Source: Spirodela intermedia
Lineage: Eukaryota > Streptophyta > Magnoliopsida > Alismatales > Araceae
Assembly (NCBI GenBank): GCA_902729315.2
Contig: LR746274.1
Coordinates: forward strand, 7,065,037 to 7,129,036
Direction: 5' to 3'
Length of the DNA stretch: 64,000 nt
Shown: positions 24,983 to 38,325 of the stretch, piece after piece
How the letters are laid out: every line of letters starts with the position of its first letter
How positions within the stretch are numbered: the first letter of the stretch is position 1
The notes under the pieces: generated by a model
Databases searched by the model: none
What the model saw: the letters and a program-made list of their open reading frames with translations, nothing else
What the model was told of the DNA's origin: nothing
Position numbers and translations under genes: made by a program

Positions 24983-26356
24983 TGTGACACCTCTAGTCCA
25001 CTGTGTCACACCTTCAACTTGTTGGATCTTAGTTCCAAGTGCAAGACCTCTACGTAGTGGTCTATATTGATGGGTATGGCGTGCATGTATTTTGCACATG
25101 TGGCACAGATGGAGGGATGTCACGCATGCAATATCATGTGAGTGGCACACTATACCACTGAGGCTAGATAGCAACAATATGGTGTGGCTGCATGACTATG
25201 CATGAGGGTGTGCAACATAATGCATTGTGAGGCATGCGACGGCTCACAATTGTATGTGCATTCATGTGATGGATGACATGTGGCATGACGCAACATGACA
25301 GAATGGTGCAAGCACAAGACAAGCAACCCCCCACACAAGAGCAAAGCTCCCACCAATAGGCACAAAAAATCTCACCCAAGTGATAGAAGGCAGATGGAGA
25401 AACCATTCAAGGTGAAGTGTTACAAGACATTTTTCTTGAAGAGATATGACCCCATTGACTTTGTGACAATAGATCTATGTTCTATGGGTGGGTCGAACCT
25501 CATTTCCACCATAAGGCCAAGTGATGTTCCCTACAAGGATTTTAGAGGTACCCATGGACCATGCAAGAAAATTGTACTCAAGCACCGCACTCCCTTGCAC
25601 CAGGCATCATGATGTGGTAGGCACCCACATAGCATGGCATGCCAAGGGAGTGCAATAACATGCACATAAATGCATAGTTTATGTGGAGGTCTACCACCAT
25701 AAATTGGATTTGAAGGAACACCACATAAATCTTGGAGTACACAAAGTGTGCACTATCCAAGCATGATATGATGGGTACATCCGCATCAATCTTGAGTAGT
25801 AGTTACAAGAAGTGGGCACATAATTGGTTTGTGCATGGTGAGAATGACATGCTGGTGACCAGGTCTAAACATAGATAGCAGTCAATTGTCTAACAAGGTA
25901 GGGCGGTGGCTAATGTGCCCTCCACCTAATAAGGAAGCCCCCGCTTATTATGGAATGGATAGGACAGGATTTGCAAAGCAAATAAGGGAAACCTTTGGTA
26001 CATCTCTGCCCCATAAATAGAGGAGAATTCCAACCTCTTGGGAGTAGCCCAGACTTCATGAATTGTATACTCACAATTGAGAAGTGGAATACACATCTCC
26101 TTGAGCGAGCAAAGCTTCTGAATGCAAAGAGAAGCTACTTGGGGCGCCTATAGAGGCAAGCAAAGCTGGCCCAAGTGTACAAGGGAGCCAGGCTACCCTA
26201 ACCCCTTGACAACAATGGCAAGCTCTAGCACTAGAGGTCGTTGAACAGTGGGCTTTGATAGAAACAGTAGAAGCCCTCTAGAACATACCAGACTATCAAG
26301 AGCTCACGTTCATTCCATCCCCCATTAGAGCAAGATCAACACCCTTTTTCTAACAA
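24983..26356 (+). mobile_element. Candidate decayed LTR or retroelement fragment
   Basis: The stretch begins TGTGACACCTC and ends TTTCTAACA. Near its end it has CCCCATAAATAGAGG (about 26009-26023), a TATA-box context followed by a leader-like sequence, as in LTRs. Repeated CATGCA-type motifs occur between 25080 and 25280. The open frame at 25295-25612 shows no recognisable domain. No target-site duplication was found, so the boundaries are tentative. Confidence 0.3.
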
Positions 26357-26956
26357 ATTTGATGAGATTTCACGGTGACCCACTCATTGCATGCATCTAC
26401 CATAGAATGTGCACCATTTACTGAAGGCCCACATTCGGAAGCTTTAACCTTGTCAAACTAGGCATCTTCCCTCGATTATTTTGTTTCATTTTAGTTAGAA
26501 TAATAAGGAATGTCATGGTGATCAAACGAAATTATGTTATGTTTTCTTCCAAACGAGCGCTTGACTTTGATACTTCAGAAAGAAGTATTTTTCCAGAAAT
26601 CAGGTATAGATTCTCTGAGCCTGCAATAATCGGCTGCAGGGTCTTTTATCTTACTTTCTCACCTACAAACTCTCCTTATAACTTTTAGCAAATCTTGGAG
26701 ACCTTTGACCTTCACACAGACAGCCACTGAACAGCTGATGAACAGCAAGGTTGACTTCAGATCAGATGTAAATGTTCGGATATTTTTATTTAGAGAGACA
26801 CTCTCCTATCATTGCTGATCCCGATGACTTCTCTCCAGTAAAGATCTCATACAGCTAGTGATATAAGAGGCTGAAACGCATTTCCACAAATTCACTCCTG
26901 GAATCTGAAAAGAAGATGACCCGCCAGAGATGCTGTGCCAAGCAAGTCAAACTTGC

Positions 26957-29900
26957 CTAGACTGTAACGGGCACAGCATTGTCCAGGGCCACAACTCCTG
27001 GAAGCTCCTTTCCTTCCAGCAACTCCAAGCTGGCGCCACCCCCTGTTGAGATGTGGCTCATCACCTCCGCCACTCCAACCTTCTCGACAGCGGCAACCGA
27101 ATCACCACCTCCGATGATGGTGGTCACTCCCTTGCCGCTCAGCTCTGCCAGCTTCCTAGCAATTGCCTAAAAAGGAACACCCCCACAAAAAAAAGAGATT
27201 CAATGGGACGGATCAAGATGATTGAGAACCCAATCAAATGTGGATTCACTGGATCAATTAGTGGCGTGTACCTCAGTTCCGACAGCAAACTTGTCAAACT
27301 CAAAGACTCCCATGGGCCCATTCCAGATGACGGTCTTGGTGGTCTCCAGAGCCTCACTGAAGGATTTCACAGAGTCGGGTCCGATGTCCAGACCCATCCA
27401 GCCATCGGGGATGGCACTTGCGGGAACAATCTACATAAGTCAACCAACTATTACCACCTAGCAACATCAATATTAACATCGAAGAAGACAGCTAGTCCAT
27501 TTACGATTTTGACTCAGTTCACGTGACTGTATCCATGTAAATATAGCCAAAATACGCAGAGATTGGCATGCCAGATCTGATCTAGGTCCGGATCGGATTG
27601 CCCAGGATTGGCAATTTATGAGTAGGACGCAGGCTGGGATGGTCAGGAGAAAAAGGCTTCATTTGGATGTAATTCGGCTTAAAATCCAGAAAATATTTTT
27701 AACATGAGTTTAATTGGTTTAATTTCGATACAACTTTACTGAAAATAATACCTATCTCATTAATTCAAGACCCTAGACTAGAAACAGATCAGACATGATA
27801 CATAATTTCAAAAAAATGTAAAGTTGAAATATGTTTCATTTTTACTAGTCCAGCATCACACTCCATCATGGGCATTTCTTTTTTAGTGGAAAATTTTCTA
27901 ATAATTCCTGCTTCAAAATTTCTTGCAAAGGATGAGGAGCATACCTGGCTGTTAGCATCAGGAGCGAACTTGTCAGCGATGATCACATCAGTGGGCAACA
28001 AGAGAGAGACCCCCTTATCTTTTGCCTTCGCGATGAGTGTCGTCGCAAGATCAAGTTTGTCCTCTTCCACCAGAGAAGAACCAACTGAGAGGCCTTGAGC
28101 TTTGTAGAATGTGAAGATCATCCCTCCACCGAGGAGGAGGATGTCAACCTTCTCCAGCAGTGACTCAATCACACCAATTTTCGATGAGACCTTTGACCCG
28201 CCAACAATGGCTGCAAAGGGCCTCTTCGGGCTTGAAACAGCTCCAACAAGGTAGTCAAGTTCCTAAAACCAAACGATATTTATTACTATATTTGGACTTG
28301 AAAGAAGGATGGGAGTCATCAAAAAGGCCTAGCTTGCACATTATTATTTTCTAGTTGGAAAAGAGTACCAGCCTGAGATAAATGAGATGCAAACAAGTAC
28401 CCTGCAAAAGAGACATCTACCAAATGGGGACAAAATCCACAGACCCAGAAGAAAAATCCTGCACCTTCTTATAAGAAGATGACCCCAAAAAGTTGGAAAA
28501 GTCGAGATAACATACTTAAATCCCACAAATTAGTTATCTAAGAAGGAATCTGGTTTGGGCTCCAACCTTTTGCAAAAGGAATCCAGCCACAGAGGGTTTC
28601 AAGTACTTGGTGACCCCCTCTGTTGATGCGTGGGCTCTATGGGCAGTCCCGAAAGCATCATTCACATAGATCTCAGCAAGAGCAGCAAGCTTGCTGGCAA
28701 ATTCTGGGTCATTCTTCTCTTCCTCCGGGTAGAACCTCACATTCTCAAGAAGGAGCACACCTCCTTCTGGAAGAGCCTCAACCAGCTTTTCAACCTCTGG
28801 GCCAATGACATCCTCAGCCTTCACAACCTGCTTAGCAACAAAGGAGAAGACTATTTATTATATTAGGCAACGACCCATCCCACACCATGCATAATTCTGC
28901 TGAATCAAAGATGCTCAGACCGAAAAGCCGAGGAGTTCTGACAGCCTGGGGACAAGGGGGCTCAAGCTGTACTTTGGTGTGACACCCTTTGGGCGACCCT
29001 GAAAGAAAGAAGCAGAAAGAAATGAACTGATCAAATATGCTATTTTCTTCAATAAGTGCAGTAAGAATGAGAGAAGAACAGGAGTATAAAGAAATTATAT
29101 GAAAATATAATTCCAGAAAATAATGAATATCACGGCATCAACATGGAAAATAATCCAGAAAAAGAATTCACTATTTTCTTGACATTCACTTCAATCAGCT
29201 GAAACTCAAAGGGGGAAAAACATGAAGAAAGGACGACAAAAGCACTTAATGTTCTTCAGGCCTGTGCCCATAATCTATCAGACGAGAGAGCTGGAGACGG
29301 TGGTCACTCAGTTCTACAGCGATTTCGAATCCTTACTCTCATTCTAAAGACATTCCATGATCAGGTTGTATAACTTGGCCGATGATTCTGGACTTTCATA
29401 CCGATGATCGCACTGTTAATAGGGGAAATATATTCCAAAAGAAGTTGCAGACAGCGGCATTGAGCACGTTGACACTGCCCAATCGCAGGTAAAAAGGACG
29501 AGAGATGCAAAGGGTTGAAAAAATAAATTGGAAAAAACGAGTTTTCCAGTGAGAGGGAAGAAGATTTGAGGCCTGGACGTACAAGAAAAAACTTCAGCCC
29601 CCTAGAAATAGAATAGCAACGCATGCAAAACTTGGCAAAACTCAAATGATCTTCCTCCGCGCATATATATACATATATATATGAGAGAGATAGAGAGAGA
29701 GTAGATGATTTGGGTTGACTTTACTCACCAGGTGGCTGGAGAGGATGACCTTGGCACCGTTCTCGACGAGGTACTTGATGGTGGGGATGGCCGCCCTGAT
29801 ACGGGTGTCGTCAGTGATGTTCCGGTTCTCGTCGAGGGGAACGTTGAGATCGGCCCTGACGAACACCCTCTTCCCCTTGAGGTCCACCCCTGTCAGATCC

Positions 29901-30154
29901 CCCACGCTCTTCTTCGCCATGGACACCACCCCTCGTGGGCCTCTCCCTGCGGGCCCTGCGACCTCCCTCACCCTCGAGGCGACGTTCAGGGCCAGGCACG
30001 GGTCGGCGGCGGCGCCGGCGAAACCCAGCCGCCGGAGGGGGCTCTTGAGGACGAGCCCAGAGCGGGCCGGGGCGGCGCCGACGGCATTGCGGCGGGAGGA
30101 TGAGGAGGAAGACGAGGGGAGAATGGAGAGGGAGCTGGGCGCCGCAGCTGCCAT
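26957..30154 (-). CDS. PGK: Phosphoglycerate kinase, plastid, six exons
   Basis: Exons (high to low) are 30154-29729, 28998-28921, 28827-28567, 28262-27945, 27430-27272 and 27166-26957, all phase 0, giving 483 residues. Exon 1 encodes a Ser/Ala/Arg-rich transit peptide ([16 protein letters not shown]...) of about 75 residues. It then reads [11 protein letters not shown] and the PGK core with [42 protein letters not shown] and [11 protein letters not shown]. It ends [10 protein letters not shown]. In the chloroplast stroma the enzyme phosphorylates 3-phosphoglycerate in the Calvin cycle. Exon 2 uses a weak donor (TCG|GTCTGA), but it gives the same 78-nt exon as the cytosolic paralogue. Exons 2-5 match that gene in length exactly. 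Confidence 0.96.
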
Positions 30155-30495
30155 GGCAGGGCGTCTGGAGAGAGAGAGAGAGAGAGAAGAGAAGCTAGCC
30201 GGAGCCTGCTGCTGCTGCTGACAGGGGTGGAGACGAGGGGCAGAGGAGCCACGGGTAGTCTTATTCCTCCAATTTTGATCTGAATTTCTGATTCTCCCTG
30301 GTTTTGTGGATGGGAGACGATGTGGCCCAGGTGGGTCTCGACTGGTTGTGAGACTCCGCCCTCTTATCGTCGAGGAGAGGTCGAGAGCCGCGGTGGGTTC
30401 CAGATAGAGAGAAACACGGGAGGGAGCCTGACGATGAGGTGCAGATGGTCTTTTCACTAGAAACAGGTGCTTCCCCTTGAAAAGTACCTGCAAGA
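30155..30495 (-). promoter_or_regulatory. 5' leader of the plastid PGK gene
   Basis: It holds a GA run at 30166-30188 (CT on the transcribed strand) and a GCT/CAG repeat next to it. An open frame in phase with the protein extends upstream to an ATG at 30493. Its Ser/Arg-rich translation resembles no known PGK N-terminus, so I treat it as leader sequence. Confidence 0.5.
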
Positions 30496-30599
30496 AAGAA
30501 CCACTCTGGGTGAGCGTGATTTGAGATGTAAGTCAATGAAAGTGGAAAAAAAAAACTCTTAAAGCAAGCTCTCACCCTTAACTAAAAATCTGAAATGGT

Positions 30600-32395
30600 T
30601 GACTTTTGTGCGATATGTTCGGAGGGAAGTTGGTCAAAATTAGTTGCCTTGTACGAAAAAAGTATTGGTATCAAATTCAAACCGTCCATATAACATTGAT
30701 TTCAGATAAATAACATGGTATGAGATTATAAGATAGCCTCAAAACCAACAATTTCTCCCATTTCTTTGTTTTGATAAGCATGTGCTTTAAAATATTCTCT
30801 CCTTTTAGCAAACTGTAAAGATATATGAGTGCAAACAAAGTGAAATCATCTCACATAAAGTGGTATCATGCAACACATTTTTTTAATTCTAAGAAAGATA
30901 CAAAGATAAAAAAAATTAAAGATTCACATAAAGTGGTATCATCTCACTAATAGCATCACATTTTGGATTCTTCAAAACATGAAGTTTCCCTACCATCTAC
31001 TGTTGCCAGATTTTACAAACAAAGTTCCTTCATAAAGTGTGTTTGGAGTAGTCAAAAACTCAATTCTTGAAGAAAGCCCAACATAACCAATATACATTAA
31101 AAAAATATGTCAAAAACTTAACATATTTTTTTTCATCATGACATGTCAATAAAGCCATCCTTATCAAAAAAAGATAAATATTAATTACAATAGAAGGTGA
31201 TGTCAAAGTGAAAATATCCTATATTCATTTTAATGTAAAAAATGACAATATGGCAAATATATTTAAGTACAAAAAAAAATTATGACCAAGTTATATTCAC
31301 TTTGCTTTTTGAAAGAAGCATCAGCCTATATACTTCAATAGGAGGAAAAGATAAAGTCTTAAATAAGTAGTTTTTGGTCAGTTTTTGTCTTTCTTTCCTA
31401 CCTTTGATTTCCAATTATAGTGCCAATTGATGACTTCCAATGACCTCTTTTGACAAAAGAGCAAAAAAAATATTATACTCTTAATAATTCCAAGATTTTT
31501 GAAAACAACTATTTTCTTATTCTAATTCAAATAATTTTAGTTTTCTTGAATTAAATTTATTTCTTAATATTAAACATTTGTCTTTTTCTCGTTGTTTTTA
31601 GTGCCATAAACTTTTCATGTATATATTGAAATTCTTCCACATAAACAATGGGATTTCCATTATCAACTAAGGCACTTATAGTGTAAGGGACAAGCTTACT
31701 TATTCTATAATCTGCAATAACGATGATGATGTCTTCCTAATAGTGACTCATTGTCATCACTATGGCCTACTATCATTACCTTCTCTCTTGTACATATCTT
31801 CATACTCAATATTCCTATTGTTATTTCTAAACATTCTTTTCAAACCTATTCAGTTTTGTCAAAATGATAACATGTAAGAAAATGATGCTTTAAAGAAACC
31901 AACATCTTGAAAGAATCTTTGTTTCAATATTATCTTATATTTCTCGGTAATAATGATTTTGTGAGTTAATCAAGATTCTTTGATGTCATTGGAACACAAT
32001 TAGCAAAATTCTAAAACTTTTCTAATCAAATATAGCTCTAATAAACCTTACCAAATTTTCTAATCTACTTATTATCCAATTGAACATTGTAAATGTAAAT
32101 CAAACTTGTTTTGTATGATCTCACATGGAAAGTCTATACTTACAAATTCCTACATTTGCCATTCTCCTTGACTAATGAGTTCCTCTGTGTCAAGTATACT
32201 AAATAAAATTTCAATTGCCTTGACACTTAAAGACATTAACCAATAATCAAAACAATGTATTTCCTTCTATAAAGAATGTTCAATTGATCGAAGTTAAAAG
32301 AGGAATCAGGGGCACATTATTGTTTTAGATTCTCATCTTAATTATGGTTTCTTAATAATATGTTTTAGATTCTCATCTTAATAGATTCTCATGTA
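30600..32395. other. AT-rich intergenic region, no gene seen
   Basis: No recognisable coding sequence. Small direct repeats are present: CACATAAAGTGGTATCAT near 30853 and 30926, and TTTTAGATTCTCATCTTAAT near 32322 and 32362. Confidence 0.5.
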
Positions 32396-33517
32396 GGCGA
32401 GCAACCAGCATGAGTTTGAATCCTCCTAGAGCCAAAACTCATATTTTTTTCTGATTATCGTGACTTTCTTATAGATCGCTAGTGAAGGATTAAGCCACCA
32501 GAATTGCTGGATCATCAGTGAAAATCTCGTTAATACAATTCGCGAAACATTGTTACTAAAATTATTGAATAATTTGCGATAAAAAGATCGTGAATCCATC
32601 AAGTAAAGCATCTCCAATAAATCAACAAATAAGCTATCATTGGGAAGAGGAAAAATTACTGAGAGACGAGTCACTACCTCCTGAGAACATATCGGATGTG
32701 ATGAAGAGCCTTATCTTACTACGTGGACCTGAAGATGAAGCTCCCTAACATGCGCTCCACCTCTATCCAGCTCCTCTCTGTTAGATGACAATCGTTGGAG
32801 AGCTGCAAAGTCACTATTTTTCTGCTCCAATAGGTGACAGCTACTAAAGACGATTCGACGACTCATTTCATTGATTTTTAAACTTTGCAAGGAGATTTAG
32901 AGATTGTCTACATCATCCTTGTCCAAGGAGAGCCTTCAATGCCATAGACACTACATGACAATCCTCTCGAACGCCAAGATTCTGGTGCATCGCCATCACA
33001 ACGTCAGAACTCTATTTTCCTACTTTCAACTTAATTTTTGCTTTATTTAATGATAATTTATGTGTTTTAAATTTACTAAGATATACTTCATTCAATTACA
33101 ATTCTTTTGACTTTTACAAATCTTAATTTGATCAATTAAATCATTTGTAATCGCTTACATAAGAATTATTGAGTGAAACTTTGTTTCTACTTGATTCGTG
33201 TTTGCCGAGTGCTGATGTCATCTTGACATCTGCACCCTTATTTCCCTTTTTTGTGAATTTTAAATATATTTTATTTTTATTTTCTAATATAAAATTCATA
33301 AAAAATAATATTATTTGAGGAAAATTCTGAATAATTACTCGATACTATATTACATCCCTATGATCAACTTGGAAAATTACTACTATTTTTTGAAGTTTTA
33401 TTGAAGTATAATGATATATTTGTTCAGAAATACTTGTAAATATCAAAAATTTCATATTTTCTAGTTTTATAAATTTTAAATTTACGTGATTTACTCTACA
33501 GTAACTAAGTCACATCA
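32396..33517 (+). mobile_element. 5'-truncated LTR of Athila-like element A
   Basis: The 3' two-thirds of the family LTR, from GCAACCAGCATGAGTTTGAATCC to the terminal CACATCA. The first 500 or so bases are missing. It is followed at once by a primer-binding site, so it is the 5' LTR of element A. Confidence 0.85.
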
Positions 33518-33543
33518 AATTTTAGCGCTGTTGTCAGGGATGT
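33518..33543 (+). other. Primer-binding site of element A
   Basis: AATTTTAGCGCTGTTGTCAG immediately follows the LTR. It is a mutated form of the TGGCGCCGTTGCCGGGGA site of Athila-type elements, which pairs with the 3' end of tRNA-Asp. Confidence 0.75.
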
Positions 33544-33734
33544 ATTACATAATATTTATTATTTTTCTATTTTTCTCTTAGAGTACACAAAAAAATGATC
33601 TCTAGTTTTATTTTCTTCTTGCCTAATTTTATTTTTTAAAAAAGGAACAAAAAGAAGCAAGGCAAGGACTGGAGCATATTGAAGGAGGGTAACAATTACT
33701 AAACTTTTTCCTTGAATTTATTGATTTTTTGTAG

Positions 33735-36195
33735 ATGGTAGAAGATCCTTTTATTCAAGGCTAAAAAATCCTTTCATTATTTTATTGAAAACTAAAAATC
33801 CGAAAGAAAAATTAATTTTGATGGATCTTGAAGTATAAGTCAAATTGAGAACAATCTTATGGCCATGAAAAATCATTATATCATTGATTCATTTCAAAGA
33901 ACATCTAATATTAGAGTCCCATTAACACCTACTATTAAATTCGAAATAAATTTAGAAATTTTTCAAATGCTCCTTAATTTTCATGAATTATCTTTAGAGG
34001 AACCTCATCAACACTTAGAAAAATTCATATGGTCTGTGATTTAATTAATCTCCTTGAAGTTACATCATAAATTATTAAGATGAAATTATTTCCTCATACA
34101 CTTAGGGACAAAGCTAGTCATTAACTATCCACATTAAATAGAGAATTTACTAGTTAGAAAGACATAGAATAAGACTTTCTTTAAAAATTTTATCTCTTAA
34201 GAGAAACTCAAAATATGAGAAAATATATACGAAGTTATTCTCAAAGACCAAGAAAAACTTTACATGAGATAGAAAAAATTTAAAGATTTACTTAGAAAGT
34301 GTTCTCATCAAGCTATAACTAAGTGGTAGCTTACTAATTTTTTTTAGGATGGATTATTAGAACAACATAGAAATATGGTTGATTCTATATGTAGAGAAGC
34401 TTTTATAGAGAAAACCCCTCATAAGATTTATAGTCTTTATGAGAATTTATATGAATAATATGATAAGGATAAGAAGAGAAAAATTTATTAATTGTATCAT
34501 GATGATGATTCTAGTTTCAGAAATGAGGTTAATCAAACTAATCAAATATTAGAAAAACTTGATTTACTTATTGAAAATATTAGAAAGACTCTTAACTCTC
34601 AATTTAATTCAAATAGTACATGTCTTATGTATAGTGAAAATGATTATTCTGAATTTTAATGCTATAATTTAGATTAATCATTTCACCCTATCCAAGAATA
34701 AGTACAAGTAGCTCACGGTTTTAATAGAAATAAGGAGTCTTTTTTAAATTCTTATAATCCTAATTAGAGGAGTAATTTTTCATGGAGAGACCCAAATAAT
34801 ATTCAAAATCCAAAAGCACTTAGACCCAATTTAAACTCTGAATTTCGTCCAAAATAAGAAAACAGATTTCAAAAGAATCAGCCCTCTCCAACCCAACCTA
34901 ATATTATAAAAATGATGCAGCAAATGAGCCAAATGATGCAACAAACTATGAATCAAATGATGTTGTAGCGGAAACAAATTATAGAGGCTCTTGGGAATAA
35001 GAGAGAAGAGAGACAACTACCTAGTCAGCCCATAGAAAATTCAAGGAACCACCTAACATAGGATTTAAGTAAGGGGAGTCTAGTAGCATGAATCTAGGAA
35101 AAAACTCACGAAATGAAAATGTTAGGATAATGAATGCATTAAGGAGTGGTAAGATCTTACCTGATCCTTATCCCCATAGAAGAAAAAGAAAATGTGGACA
35201 ACCTAGAACAAAATCAAATAAGAGTAGAAGAAGATTTTATAGATTCTACCAAGGAAAGTTTGAAAGAGAGGACAACCACTCCATTTCCTAAAGTTCTAGA
35301 GCCTAGACAAAGAAAGAAAAAGGAACACAATGAAGAAATAATTTTTTTTTTACAAGATGTGTAAATTAGTCTTCTTTTACTCACTACCACTGAACACCTT
35401 CCTAAATATGCTAGAGTTTTGAAAAAAATGTATACATCAAAAAGAGCACTTAGAGTAGAAAAATTATTTATACATGCTAGTGCTTTAGTATTAAATCAAT
35501 TAACATATAAATTAAGAGATATAGGTGTCTCTTCAATTTCGTGTGATATTAGTGGATCTATTTTTTAGAATGCATTACTTGACACTAGTGTTAGTATTAA
35601 TTTATTACCTACAAGTATTTGTGATAAATTTAATATTACTAATCTTAAACCTTCTATTGTTACCTTATAATTTACTGATAGATTCATAAAACATCTTAAA
35701 GGTATTTTAGAAAATGTGATAGTAATAGTTAAAGGGTGTAAATTTCTAGCTGATTTTGTAGTGTTGGAAATAGATTTTAATGGATAGTTTTATGATACAC
35801 CAATCATCCTAGGGAGACCATTTTTGCATACAACAAAGATGAATATTTATTTTCTCATAGGTATTATAAAAATTTTATGTGGAAATCAATTAGTAGAAAT
35901 TAAAATTTTTGAGGTAGCAAATGATCTTAAGAAATCCTAAGTATATGATTGTCATATCATTGATCTTCTAAATGATTTTCATGATCCTGATGTTATTGAT
36001 GACTATGTGCTAGAAGAGTTAGAGGAAATAGAGAATATAAATTTGAGAGAAAAGAAAGAGGAAGATCATTTGAATTTAGAGTTGAAACCTCTTCCCTCTA
36101 GTTTAAAATATATGTTTTTGGAGGAAAATAATTCATTTCCGATTATTATTGTAATTTATTTGAGTGATGAACAAGAAGAAGAATTATTGTAATTT
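33735..36195 (+). pseudogene. Element A gag-protease remnant
   Basis: Fragmentary + frames show gag segments: SNIRVPLTPTIKFEINLEIF, EEPHQHLEKF, and the methionine/glutamine-rich MMQQMSQMMQQ region near 34912. A decayed aspartic protease domain follows at about 35460-35830 (LLDTSVSINLLPTS, then IILGRPFLHT). Stops interrupt both domains and the reverse transcriptase is missing. Alignment to element B shows the same order up to about 36180, after which homology ends. Confidence 0.85.
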
Positions 36196-36267
36196 ATTGT
36201 AATTCATTTTATAAAGAATGATTGATGTGACTTGAACCCACTAATGACTAATTAGAAGTGAGATGCC

Positions 36268-37900
36268 TGACGTGACTTAGTTGTTGTATATTAAATCACG
36301 CAAATCTAAAATTTATAAAACAAGAAAATATGAATTTTCAGATATTTAGAAGTATTTCTAAATAAATATATGAATTATAATTCAATAAAACTTTCAAAAA
36401 TAGCGGTAATTTTCCAGGTCGATCACAAGGATGTAATATAATATCTGATAATTATTCAAAATCGTTCTCAATGAATACGATTTTTTATGAATTTTATACT
36501 AGTAAATGAAAATGAAATATATTTAAAATTCACAAAAAAGGGAAATAAGGGTGCAGACATCAAGATGACATTAGCACCTAGCGAATGCAAATCGGGCAGA
36601 AATAGAGCTCTGCTCGACGATTCTTATGTAAGTGATTATAGATGATTTAATTGATCAAATTAAGATCTATAAAAGTCGGAAGAATCGTAATAGAACAAAG
36701 TATAGTTTGGTAAATTAAAATCACAAAAACTATCACTAAATGAAGCGTAAATTAAGTTGAAAGCAGGAAAACAAAGTTCTAGCATTGCGACGGTGATGCG
36801 TCGACAATGCATCGGAATCTTGAGCATTTAGAAGGATCGTCATGCAGTGTCCACAGCCTCGAAGGCTCTCCTTGGATAAAGATGACGTGGGCAATCTGTA
36901 GATCTTATTGCAAAGTCTAGAGATTAATGAAATGGGTTGTCGAGTCATCTCCGGTGGCTGTCACCTGGCAGAACAGAAAAAAAGCAACTTTGCGGCTCTC
37001 CGATGGCTGTCACCCGACATAGAGGAGCTAGATGGAGGTGGGGCACATGTTAGGAAGCTTCATCCTTAGGTCTGTGTAGCAAGAGGAGGCTCTTCATGGC
37101 ATCTGGTACGCTCTCAGGAGGTGGCGACTCATCTCTCAGTGGATCATCCTCTTCCCGACGACGACTTGTTCATCGATCAATCAGAGATGATTTACTCGAT
37201 GGATTTGTGATCCTTTTATCATGAATTGTTCAACAATTTTAGTAACAATATTCTGTAAATCGCATTGATAAAATTTTTGCCGATGATCCAACGATTCTCA
37301 TTGCTTAATCCTTCACTAACGATCTATAGGAAAGTCACGATAATCTGATAAAAATATATAAATTTTGACTCTAGGAGGATTCAAACCCACACCGCTCGCT
37401 TGCCTCTTTTGAGGAAGGTGTGACGTGGGTTTAGTCCCACATCGGTTGTGCGTTGATTTTTTTGGGTGAATATATAGTAATGTTAACTTTCTAAATAAAG
37501 TCCCTTCTTTCGTGTGTACGACCACTCCTTGCCCCACAGCTGGCTGGCCACTGGTGACGTGGAAGGGGAGTGGCGCACACGTGCCCCTACCGGTCCAAGC
37601 CAAGCCACTCGAGCCCCTGTGGCTACTCCTTGACTGTGCTTTCGACCCACTTGTGGGCCCAACTGGCCGGTGGGTCCCCTCATTTTGCAATATTTTTATT
37701 TTTATTTCTTGTTCTTCATTTATCTCTAAAAAGTAAGACTATAAAAATTGTATAAAATCACATAATTACCCAAAAATTCACATTAATTAACTAAAAACTA
37801 CTTTTCATACTTTAATACAAATATAAGTCTATTTATCAAGAGTTAAGGCTAAAACTATATTATTTACTAATTATTAATTCATGATAATGAAGACTTATCA
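36268..37900 (-). mobile_element. Solo LTR, minus orientation, perfect 5-bp TSD
   Basis: This 1633-bp family LTR is inserted in reverse. ATGCC flanks it at 36263-36267 and 37901-37905. It carries the USE motif at 37434-37444 and TATATAG at 37471. No internal sequence is attached, so it is a product of LTR-LTR recombination. Confidence 0.95.
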
Positions 37901-37905
37901 ATGCC

Positions 37906-38325
37906 TACATTAAAAAACTATAATGGAAGACTAACACAACCACAAGGGGAAAGAATTATAGCTTATAATAGAAAAGACAAACATATGAACATAGAAGAAA
38001 TGAATGAATTAAACTCAACAATGCACCAACCAAATTTTAACATCATTCACAAAAAAATTATAAATACACGTAATTACCATAAAATCTATTACTAGAAATC
38101 AGACTATAGTGAAGATATATGGAGATTAGTATTCAAATTTAGAAAATAATTACGATAGAAGTTAATGTAGTCTAAGAGAAGACTCTAAATCCTAAAGGGA
38201 TTTTAAAGCCTAAACTGAGTTTGGTGGGGTTTATAAGTTTTTATTATCATGAGTTAATAATTAGTAAATAATATAGTTTAGCCTTAACTCATGATAAATA
38301 GACTTATATTTGTGTTAAAGTGTGA
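37906..38325 (+). mobile_element. Element A tail: unknown sequence plus LTR start
   Basis: The first 320 bases have no recognisable content. At about 38219-38230 the G-rich GTTTGGTGGGG resembles the family polypurine tract. It is followed at 38231 by TTATAAGTTTTTATTATC, the first 95 or so bases of an LTR including its hairpin. The LTR then breaks off and joins gag sequence of element B. Confidence 0.6.

Noticed and set aside
25164-25406. Cysteine- and histidine-rich frames near 25.2 kb
   Set aside because: They follow repeated CATGCA/TGTGGCA-type DNA motifs and shift frame freely, so a protein is not supported.
29705-30221. Plus-strand open frames of 132-168 codons over plastid PGK exon 1
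   Set aside because: Antisense shadows of a GC-rich exon; the PGK frame explains the DNA completely.
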